Shown here piece after piece: positions 32,826 through 39,434 of a stretch of 39,434 nt of DNA (position 1 is the first letter of the stretch; each line of letters starts with the position of its first letter). Below the pieces are notes generated by a model. It was not told the DNA's origin. It saw only the letters and a list, made by a program, of their open reading frames with translations, and did no database searches. Origin of the DNA: CAZIDL01 sp964537825. Its GTDB lineage: Bacteria; Bacteroidota; Bacteroidia; Flavobacteriales_D; CAYVSK01. The stretch is taken from positions 1-39,434 of the forward strand of contig CAZIDL010000018.1 in NCBI GenBank assembly GCA_964537825.1, written 5' to 3'. A program made the position numbers and the translations under genes.

Positions 32826-35738
32826 TTAATGTTGAACGATGAAGCGACGCGTCTTCGGATTTCCTTCGGGGTCGGTCCATCGGAGCAAATGCAATCCGTT
32901 CTTCATGCTCTTCACGTCGATGTTCAGGCGTTCCTTGCCTTTGCTTCGGACCGTTCGTATGAGTTCACCCTGCATGTTGAAGAGTTGCAAGCGGTCCGGT
33001 GAGCGACCATTGCCGGTCCATCGGATCCGGATCTCTTCCGATGCTGGATTGGGGTAGAGTTCAAGATCTTCCTTCGCTTGCCCCTCCCGTTCCGAAACGC
33101 CCACAGAACAGTCCCATTCCAGCTCAAAACCGCTCTCTTCGATGATGCCGTCGCTTTCCTGCTTTAGGGTTATGGAAGAGGAGGAGGAAGTGATCGTTCC
33201 TCCGTTCGGGAGCGAAGTCCCTGAATAAGAGCCGATCTTAGGACTGCTGGTGCTCGGTCCGTCATATATATGCAGTTCGTCGAACCCTTCTTCGAAGTGG
33301 AAACTTATGAAATTCAGGGTGACGGAACTGGCATTGGACGGAGCTATGGTATAGATCCCGCTGCTGTTCGGCGAGTAGGGTAAGGTTCCGCCGTCGTCCA
33401 TCAGGGTACCGTAGCAAGCGTCTGTCTGCTCGCTACCCGTCCATGGCATGTAGAAGGTGTCGCAACTTGCGTCCAGATCCACGGTGAGGTAGTTCGTCTT
33501 GGTCTCCGTATCGCTTCCGTTGCTGTTGGAAACGGTCAGGCTTACCGTATAAGTGCCGCTCGATTGGTATGTATGGACCGGGTTCTGGACGGTGTCCGTG
33601 TTCCCGTCCCCGAAATCCCATTGCCAGGAAGTAGGACCGTTGGTGGAGAGGTCTGTGAATTGGACCATTCCGCCACAAACATAAGTGCTGTCCGCTTCAA
33701 AGTCCGCAACGGGTGGGTTCGGGTTGGGGACGATCGTCACGCTGTGATCCTGGGCTTGGCCATTGGTCGGATCCTTACAGGGCGCGGGGCCACTGCCCGC
33801 GAAATCCGAAACGATCCGCATCCTTAGGCGTTCGTTCATGACCGCATTGTTCACCTTTATCGTGCCAGTGGGATCGTAGGTAGCGAGCGATTCGAAGACC
33901 AGTTCGCTGGCCTCGAAGGTTCCGCTGCTGTCCAGATCGATCCAGATGCGGGTGTCCTGCTTGTTCGAAGGACCGGTCTTCAGGTCGATCGTATAGCCGT
34001 TACCGGCTATGAGCTGGGTATGGGAGCCGCAAGTGAAGTCCTGATATCCTTCTGATGCATCCCCGCTCGTGTGCTGAATGTTGTTGAGCTTCACCTCGTA
34101 GATCCCATAATCACAGCAGTAGGAGAGCGTGTTGGGTTGACAGGAAGGAGCTTTGACACTCCCGGACAAATTCACGTGGACCAGGTTCTGATGGGTGAGG
34201 GTATCCGCGTTCGCTCCTTTGTATACGATCAGGGTCACGTCGTAGGTTCCACTGGAGGTATAGGTATGGGAAGGGTTCTGGGCCGTGCTCGAGTCTCCGT
34301 CCCCGAAATACCATTTCCATCCGGTGGGGGCGTTCTTCGACTGATCCGTGAACTGGACACTGCCGGTGCAGGTCAGGGTGTCGGAAACGCTGAAGGCTGC
34401 ATCAGGTGGGAAGGGATTGTCCTTCACCCGTACCAGATAATCCTCTGCTTGTCCGTATTGTGGGTCCTGGCAAGGGTCGAGCGGTGGGGTGCCAACGTCG
34501 TAATCCGCCATGACCCTCAAGCGTAAAGGGGTGTCCACGACAGCTGTTGTCGGAATGGTGAAGCTGTTGCTGGGGTAGAGCACGCTCTCTTGGTCGAGGA
34601 CCTTCTCGTTGTTGGGATCGAAGCTACCATCGTTGTTGTGATCGATCCAGGCTTTCGCATTATGGGTGGTCGGGGTGTCCGTGACCATGCTGAGCGTGTA
34701 GTTTTTGCCTTCGTAGACCTGGGTTCCATGGCAGGTAAAGTCCTTATAGCCTTCGGTCTCGGCGTCCTGGCTGTTATTGTCGATGGTGTTGAAGGTGACG
34801 TTATGGATCCCGAATCCCTCTAGGGAATCGGTCGTCATGGGCGTACATGATGCCGGGGCCATCGAGGAACCCGAGAGGTTGACATTGATGTAATCAACCT
34901 TTTCGATCGTGTCGCTTCCCTGGCTATTGCTGGCGATCAGGGTGACGGTGTAGGTCCCGCTCGAGCTGTAAGTGTGCGTGGGGTTCTGGGCTGAGCTGGA
35001 ATCGCCGTCCCCGAAGTACCATTTCCAGGAAGTCGGGTTGAACTTCGAAAGGTCGCTGAATTGGACCGTTCCCGAACAAGTTGTTCCGGGACTTCCTTTA
35101 AAGTCGGCCTGAGGGGCGATATTTCCTTCCCAGGTCAACTTGATGTTAGGGCGGTATTGGCTCGAGCTACCAATGCCAGGGTTTTGGCAGAGATCCGGGT
35201 CCGAGTCGCTCCGATAATAGTGCGTGGCATCGTATCCGACGTTCGTGTGGACCATTTCATCGTTCTCGATCCAGGACCCATTGTTGAAGCAGGTCTCGAT
35301 CACGATGTTGGAAGTCCCGTCCCAATAGAGGGAATCGTCCAGCGCGTGCATGTTCCAACCGCTCGTGGAACTGTAGTTGACGGGTTTCAACACGGTGTCA
35401 AGGCTCGTGATAAAGGAGGAGCTGAAACTACTGGGAGCGCCGTTCTTCATGAGAATGGTAAAGCCTTGAAAGGTGACCCCTGCTGGATCGTCGACATCGA
35501 AGCCGATCTCGGAAATATAGCCTGCGCTCAGCCCGGCGTTCTGTAGTTCGGAGGCACGTATGATCATTTGATGCTTCGCCCCTTCGTAATAGTTCCCGTA
35601 CGGAGCCGGATATTCACCGGTGCCGTTAATGTGGCTCCCTGACCCGAGCGTTACCGTTACCTGAGCGAGGCTCAGGTTCGTAGCGAGCATGATCGCTGAA
35701 AGCAGAAGGAAACGTTGGATGAAGTAAGCACGTTGCAT
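32826..35738 (-). CDS. T9SS-exported PKD/GEVED/CUB protein with type A sorting domain (970 aa)
   Basis: Signal peptide to LSLAQ26. The N-terminal domain (about 27-205) has YPAPYGNYYEGAKHQMIIRA and YWDGTSNIVIETCFNN, a module common in Bacteroidota secreted proteins. Then PKD1 (about 206-286, WKWYFGDGDSSSAQNPTHTY), GEVED1 (about 313-440, AWIDHNNDGSFDPNNE, GQAEDYLV), PKD2 (about 443-525), GEVED2 (about 546-672, IWIDLDSSGTFEASELVF), PKD3 (about 674-752, WQWDFGDGNTDTVQ) and a CUB domain (about 757-873, YTIAPSNASSVTLNFISFHF, DELHIYDGPSTSSPKIG). It ends in a type A sorting domain (about 882-970, LELYPNPASEEIRI, LFNMQGELI, GLHLLRWTDPEG). Probably a surface or released glycan- or protein-binding factor. 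The start ATG lies 19 nt after a TATATTTC box. First gene of the unit with the 1601-residue adhesin. Confidence 0.93.
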   Translation of the reverse strand: MQRAYFIQRFLLLSAIMLATNLSLAQVTVTLGSGSHINGTGEYPAPYGNYYEGAKHQMIIRASELQNAGLSAGYISEIGFDVDDPAGVTFQGFTILMKNGAPSSFSSSFITSLDTVLKPVNYSSTSGWNMHALDDSLYWDGTSNIVIETCFNNGSWIENDEMVHTNVGYDATHYYRSDSDPDLCQNPGIGSSSQYRPNIKLTWEGNIAPQADFKGSPGTTCSGTVQFSDLSKFNPTSWKWYFGDGDSSSAQNPTHTYSSSGTYTVTLIASNSQGSDTIEKVDYINVNLSGSSMAPASCTPMTTDSLEGFGIHNVTFNTIDNNSQDAETEGYKDFTCHGTQVYEGKNYTLSMVTDTPTTHNAKAWIDHNNDGSFDPNNEKVLDQESVLYPSNSFTIPTTAVVDTPLRLRVMADYDVGTPPLDPCQDPQYGQAEDYLVRVKDNPFPPDAAFSVSDTLTCTGSVQFTDQSKNAPTGWKWYFGDGDSSTAQNPSHTYTSSGTYDVTLIVYKGANADTLTHQNLVHVNLSGSVKAPSCQPNTLSYCCDYGIYEVKLNNIQHTSGDASEGYQDFTCGSHTQLIAGNGYTIDLKTGPSNKQDTRIWIDLDSSGTFEASELVFESLATYDPTGTIKVNNAVMNERLRMRIVSDFAGSGPAPCKDPTNGQAQDHSVTIVPNPNPPVADFEADSTYVCGGMVQFTDLSTNGPTSWQWDFGDGNTDTVQNPVHTYQSSGTYTVSLTVSNSNGSDTETKTNYLTVDLDASCDTFYMPWTGSEQTDACYGTLMDDGGTLPYSPNSSGIYTIAPSNASSVTLNFISFHFEEGFDELHIYDGPSTSSPKIGSYSGTSLPNGGTITSSSSSITLKQESDGIIEESGFELEWDCSVGVSEREGQAKEDLELYPNPASEEIRIRWTGNGRSPDRLQLFNMQGELIRTVRSKGKERLNIDVKSMKNGLHLLRWTDPEGNPKTRRFIVQH

Positions 35739-35757
35739 GAAAAAGACTCCTGAACCT

Positions 35758-35765
35758 GAAATATA
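35758..35765 (-). promoter_or_regulatory. Candidate -7 element (TATATTTC) of the CUB-protein/adhesin unit
   Basis: TATATTTC on the minus strand matches TAnnTTTG at five of six fixed positions and ends 19 nt before the ATG at 35738. No TTTG was found at the expected -33 distance. Confidence 0.4.
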
Positions 35766-35998
35766 AGGAATATCGGAGGAGAGATCGGTCTTGGTCCTCT
35801 ACATCCTTATTCGGACGTGATCGCTCAGGGTTTCATCGGATCTTAACCCCCTTTCGTGGAAAAGCGGGAGGTCCTTAAAGATCGAAAGGTGTTGAGAATT
35901 TTGTTATTATTGCTTTTACAAAAGTGCGGGTCCGTGCCTTTCCGTTTCTGCAAGCTCCAGATCGTGCCCTTTTAATAGAACACGCGCTACCGACTACA

Positions 35999-36592
35999 AT
36001 GGGAGCAGTTTCCAACATGGCCTTCGACGTTTGCAACTCCCGATTTAAAGAAATGTACGACGCGTACACGGAGGCCGGGGCTTCGATCCTCATATCCCAT
36101 TTCGGTGAATTCAGCCAGGATACGGTGGACGAACTCTCTTCGAGGGCTGAGGAATTAATGTTGGAAAGTGGTGAAAAGAAGGGGGCTGTCAAAAAAGTCT
36201 TCAGTATTCTCATCGAGGCGCTGCAGAACATCCGCTTGCACGGAGAAAAAGATGAAGAGGATCAACAGACGGCCTTTCTGATCCTGGCCCAGCGCGAGGA
36301 GAGCCATTCCATCACCGTAGGGAATCTGATCCGCAATTCCGATCTCGATACCATTTCAGAGAACCTTGAGCGGATCAATGGATTGGGCCGCGATGAACTG
36401 AAGGATCTCTACATGGAGGTCCTGACCAATGGAATGATATCCAGTCGCGGCGGAGCAGGGCTCGGTTTCATTACGATCGCGATGAAATCCCGCAGTCCTT
36501 TGCATTATCAGGTCGACTCCTGCGGGGATCAGCTCTCCTGTTTCACCGTTCGGACCGAGGTCAAGCGGAAGAAGCCGAAAGGGGAGGAGTGA
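35999..36592 (+). CDS. SiaB-family (DUF6272) GHKL-type protein kinase
   Basis: 197 residues from ATG 35999. The ATP-binding N-box is EALQNIRLHGE (Glu and Asn in the ExxxN spacing) and the G-box is SSRGGAGLGFI. The N-terminal segment ISHFGEFSQDTVDELSSRAEELM and the C-terminal beta strand end are as in SiaB. In Pseudomonas SiaB phosphorylates the small partner SiaC, and a phosphatase SiaA reverses this, tuning c-di-GMP and aggregation. No SiaC-like (DUF1987) or SiaA-like gene is adjacent here. The frame extends to GTG 35924, but those 25 residues are not family-like; Met at 36017 is a shorter alternative. It stands alone between two minus-strand adhesin units, 260 bp from the upstream divergent gene. 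Confidence 0.82.
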   Translation: MGAVSNMAFDVCNSRFKEMYDAYTEAGASILISHFGEFSQDTVDELSSRAEELMLESGEKKGAVKKVFSILIEALQNIRLHGEKDEEDQQTAFLILAQREESHSITVGNLIRNSDLDTISENLERINGLGRDELKDLYMEVLTNGMISSRGGAGLGFITIAMKSRSPLHYQVDSCGDQLSCFTVRTEVKRKKPKGEE

Positions 36593-36612
36593 GCTCGCTT
36601 TCGTTTTAGTTG
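36576..36612 (+). terminator. Possible intrinsic terminator after the SiaB-like gene
   Basis: CGAAAG (36576-36581) can pair with CTTTCG (36598-36603), with GAG/CTC in the loop as extra pairing, followed by TTTTAGTTG and further T-rich sequence. The left arm lies inside the last codons of the gene. Stem and loop are mediocre. Confidence 0.35.
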
Positions 36613-36879
36613 TTTTTCTTTTTCGTGATGTACGACCCGTTTCCCTCATCAGTGCGCGTGGGGGGGTCCCTAAAGCTTTTCATACCGTATTGTCATTCCG
36701 TCGGAGCTATCAGAGCCAAGAAGTCCTGTTTTGACCAGGTTCAGGCTGAAAGCGGCTGTCCGGAAAGGTATCGAAGCCAGCAATGAGCTGCAAAGGGGAC
36801 TTTAGGGGAGGGGAACCTTATTGCATCCCATTGCTGCCCGGCATTTAGCGGCAAATGGAAAGGGGTGATGATCGACCGA

Positions 36880-39434
36880 TCATTGTTGCCCCATCAGCGT
36901 CAGGTGTCCCCGTCTGGTCTCTACCCGTCCGGTGTACGCGTTCTTCACGCGTACTTCATAGACGTAAATGCCGCTCGGGGCTGCTTCGCCGTCGATCTTT
37001 CCGTCCCATCCTTTTTCCGGGTCCTTGCTCTCGAACATGAGCTTGCCCCAGCGGTCGTAGATCCGGAGGTGATACAGGTCTTCGGAGATCCCTTCGCCTT
37101 TCGGCCGGAAGATATCGTTCCTGCCGTCCCCGTCAGGAGTGAAGGCGTTGGGAATAAAGACCTGATGCTTGCCTTCGATCTTGGCCAGCTTGGTGATGGA
37201 GTCGGCACAACCGTACTGGTTGATCACCTTTTGTTCGACCTCGTAATGCCCAGGGGCATCATCGGGAAAGCGCATCTCGAGGGTCGGGAGGGTACTGGTG
37301 CTATCCGTGTGCTCGAAACTCCAGCGGTACTGCTCAGCATCTGAGGAACGGTCAGCAAAGAGGATACGCGGCTTTAATACCGTTCCGTCATTGGCCTCCA
37401 TCACGAAGTTGGCGTTGGGATACGGTCTTGCACAGACGATCTCCTTGAAGGTCGAATCTTCCACGCAACCGTTCTTGGAGGTCACCTCGAGCGATACGTC
37501 GTAACAACCGATATCTGTGTAAGTGTGCTGCGTGGTCCCGGAATCGTTCGAAGTCGTTCCGTCACCGAAGGACCAGAAAGTGCTCTGAACCTTATTGCTG
37601 GGCGTGAGGCATGTGAAATCCACTGTGAACGGATGGCAGCCAGAGGTGTCACTCACGGCCATATTAACGCTAGCCCCTCCATATCCGGGGAATATGGATA
37701 CCGTCATGGTATCGTGAGCCGTTGGTGTTTCGCAGTTATCATCTACATGCACGATGTAATCCATCGTCGTGCTCGGCTTCACGCTGACCGTCTTGCCGGT
37801 CCCCACGGTATCTCCAGCAGCGCTGACCCACGTATAGGAATAGCCGCTCCCGTAGCCACCGGTCGTGGATATGGTGCTCAATTGAGCGGTACCGCCTGGG
37901 CAGATGGTGTCGGTAGGTTGTGCCGCAACGAAGATGGATGGATGAACCTCTACCGTAACGGTATCCGGCTTGGATGTGCAACCGAGCGAATCCTTACTTC
38001 TGAGGATGTAATCCGTCGTGTTCTTCGGGCTGACCGTGTGATGGGTCGTATCCGAAAGCCCGTTGCTCCAGTCGTAAGTGTATGGAGGTGCATTCCCACC
38101 CGAAGCACTACCATGGATCTTCGCGCTGCCCCCTTTGCAGATCAGCGTGTCGTTGCTTACGGATGCCTTGATCCGGTCGGGCTCGGTGAGCTTGACCGTC
38201 GTGTCGGCCGTACATCCCATGGTATCGATCGTGGTGATGGTATAAAGGCCGTTCACGAGGCCGTTCAACGTGTCAACCCCAGATACGGGGCTGTCCTGAG
38301 CTATGATAGCACCCGTGCTATCGCGCCAGATGATCTTAAAGGGAGAACGGCATCCACGGAGTTTGGCGGTGATCATCCCGTCGCTGTTGTTCTTACAGGT
38401 AGGGGAATAAAGGGTCGGTAAAGCCGTCATACAAGTGTCGCTGTTCACGCCTACATCCACTTTGCTCGTATCTGCACATTTGGGACTTCCGGTTTGATGT
38501 GCGATCACGTGATAAGTGGTGTCGATGGAAGGCCAGGCTATCGGACTCTGGACCGTCGTGTCGCTGATGTTGAAGTTGGGCCACCACTCATAGGTCAGGC
38601 TTCCGGTGGTGACGTTGTGTCCAGCATTCAACTGCGAGCTGTCGTTGCATTGGATGTAGCTGGGCGTGGCCGTTACGTTCAGGTCCGGAACGCCTTTTAC
38701 GTTCACGTGGACCGTGGCCGAACAGGTGTCCGTATTAGCCCCTGAAGTGTCGGTTATCCCCCAGGCTTTATAGTCCTTGTTCGTGAGAGGGGCGACTTTC
38801 ATTGTCTTATTGGTGTCGTAGGTCGTGCTATCGAAGGAATAGGCCACGATCGAGTCACAAGTGGATCCGGTGATCTTAACGTTGTCGATGCCCCAATGGT
38901 CGAAGTCTGCATTGCTTCCATCTTCCTGGTACCACCGGAACTTCGTGGTGGTAGTTTGAGCAGCGGGTGGCACCGAGAAACAATAATTGTCCCAATTCAC
39001 GAAGGGGGAAGGGGGATTGCCTCCACAACCTCCTCCACATCCACAGCAGGCAGTGTCGGGGTTGAAGTAATAAATGTCGGTCCACGTAGCTCCGTTGTTC
39101 GTGGAATACTGAAGGTGAACCCCTTCGTCTTGCAAGTCTGGGCCCTCACAGGGTGAACTATTGGATTGCTCGGAAAAGATGAGGTCGAAGCATATATTCC
39201 CTCCGCACTGCACGTTCATCTGGCCAGTGGTCAGGTTCCGGGGTTGCGTTGCTGCCGGACCCATCCAGGCGTATGGAGTGCCGTCGACAGAAGGGGGACA
39301 GGGATTGCTGAAGTTGACGGTCTGATTGGAGGACCATCCGGAAGCAAGGCTGCTATCATTGAAGTCGTCCCCGAGCTGGGTGCTCTTGTCGGTCAATTCC
39401 AGGGTGACGCTGTCCCCACAGTTGGTCGTGACGG
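36880..39434 (-). CDS. T9SS-exported adhesin with reelin-like domain, 5'-truncated by window edge
   Basis: The frame stays open to the right edge (reading CGDSVTLEL before the first TTG), so the start is outside; about 850 codons are visible. From the visible N-side: a reelin-repeat-like domain (bases about 39390-38870) with LQDEGVHLQYSTNNGATWTD, the acidic FRWYQEDGSNADFDHWGIDN and a Cys/Gly-rich insert ACCGCGGGCGG; two Ig-like units; a SprB-like repeat (YSPTCKNNSDGMI); two Ig-like units with ICKGG and ICPGG; two PKD-like domains (FWSFGDGT; RWSFEHTD); and a type B sorting domain (VFIPNAFTPDGDGRND, YDRWGKLMF, GWDGKIDGEAAPSGIYVYEV). From the SprB repeat onward the order is the same as in the left-edge adhesin. 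A surface adhesin is inferred. No terminator is evident beyond 36880. Confidence 0.92.
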   Translation of the reverse strand, partial: VTTNCGDSVTLELTDKSTQLGDDFNDSSLASGWSSNQTVNFSNPCPPSVDGTPYAWMGPAATQPRNLTTGQMNVQCGGNICFDLIFSEQSNSSPCEGPDLQDEGVHLQYSTNNGATWTDIYYFNPDTACCGCGGGCGGNPPSPFVNWDNYCFSVPPAAQTTTTKFRWYQEDGSNADFDHWGIDNVKITGSTCDSIVAYSFDSTTYDTNKTMKVAPLTNKDYKAWGITDTSGANTDTCSATVHVNVKGVPDLNVTATPSYIQCNDSSQLNAGHNVTTGSLTYEWWPNFNISDTTVQSPIAWPSIDTTYHVIAHQTGSPKCADTSKVDVGVNSDTCMTALPTLYSPTCKNNSDGMITAKLRGCRSPFKIIWRDSTGAIIAQDSPVSGVDTLNGLVNGLYTITTIDTMGCTADTTVKLTEPDRIKASVSNDTLICKGGSAKIHGSASGGNAPPYTYDWSNGLSDTTHHTVSPKNTTDYILRSKDSLGCTSKPDTVTVEVHPSIFVAAQPTDTICPGGTAQLSTISTTGGYGSGYSYTWVSAAGDTVGTGKTVSVKPSTTMDYIVHVDDNCETPTAHDTMTVSIFPGYGGASVNMAVSDTSGCHPFTVDFTCLTPSNKVQSTFWSFGDGTTSNDSGTTQHTYTDIGCYDVSLEVTSKNGCVEDSTFKEIVCARPYPNANFVMEANDGTVLKPRILFADRSSDAEQYRWSFEHTDSTSTLPTLEMRFPDDAPGHYEVEQKVINQYGCADSITKLAKIEGKHQVFIPNAFTPDGDGRNDIFRPKGEGISEDLYHLRIYDRWGKLMFESKDPEKGWDGKIDGEAAPSGIYVYEVRVKNAYTGRVETRRGHLTLMGQQ

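Noticed and set aside
31355..32842. 495-codon open frame on the + strand opposite the 1601-residue adhesin
   Set aside because: The product has no domain logic or signal peptide, while the minus strand carries a signal peptide and recognisable head domain. + frames at 29579-30109 and 37525-38421 were rejected for the same reason.
35924..35998. GTG-started N-terminal extension of the SiaB-like protein
   Set aside because: The extra 25 residues do not resemble the family start, and the Met at 35999 gives a normal length.
36868..36881. TGATCG-AC-CGATCA inverted repeat at the end of the right adhesin as a terminator
   Set aside because: The loop is only 2 nt and no T tract follows on the minus strand.

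Overview
The window is one contiguous piece of a Bacteroidota chromosome, probably Flavobacteriales-like, with GC in the mid-50s by eye. Several signs support this. Four very large secreted proteins end in type IX secretion system (T9SS) sorting domains: three of the 'gliding-motility-associated' type B and one of type A. Promoters look like the Bacteroidota TTTG / TAnnTTTG type rather than sigma-70. Many outer-membrane and TPR proteins have the short signal peptides ending in A-Q that are common in this phylum. Genus cannot be fixed from the sequence alone. I found no rRNA, tRNA, CRISPR array or complete insertion sequence.

Layout. 1-4338 (+): the 3' part of a giant repeat adhesin, followed by a strong terminator. 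4614-6584 (-): gyrB. 6735-11584 (-): a two-gene unit with a large periplasmic TPR protein and a plug-less outer-membrane beta-barrel, joined by an ATGA overlap. 11727-13353 (+): ftsE and a family 2 glycosyltransferase. 13350-14486 (-): a family 4 type glycosyltransferase. 14562-15593 (+): murB. The last two are divergent around a perfect 16-bp palindrome. 15588-17132 (-): a conserved-looking helical protein of unknown function. 17246-19429 (+): a secreted M1 aminopeptidase. 19469-23908 (-): an operon of a TPR protein, a PorE-like TPR / beta-propeller / OmpA protein and a YdjM-type membrane protein. 24135-26141 (+): an M42 aminopeptidase and a cytosolic BtuF-like protein. 26231-26590 (+): a four-helix-bundle ('23S intervening sequence') gene broken by two frameshifts. 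26663-35738 (-): a CUB/GEVED/PKD protein, a 12-repeat adhesin and a DUF819 membrane protein. 35999-36592 (+): a SiaB-like kinase. 36880-39434 (-): the 3' part of another giant adhesin, with a reelin-like domain.

How it fits together. About 40 percent of the DNA encodes T9SS cargo. The PorE-like protein has the domain order of the component that ties the T9SS to peptidoglycan, so both cargo and a plausible machine part are present. The middle of the window (gyrB, ftsE, murB, glycosyltransferases, TPR/barrel pair) is core envelope and cell-cycle biology, packed tightly with 4-nt overlaps and overlapping convergent stop codons. The accessory signals are the tandem and higher-order repeats in the left adhesin, the shared C-terminal module of the two edge adhesins, the eukaryote-like CUB and reelin modules, and the decayed four-helix-bundle cassette.
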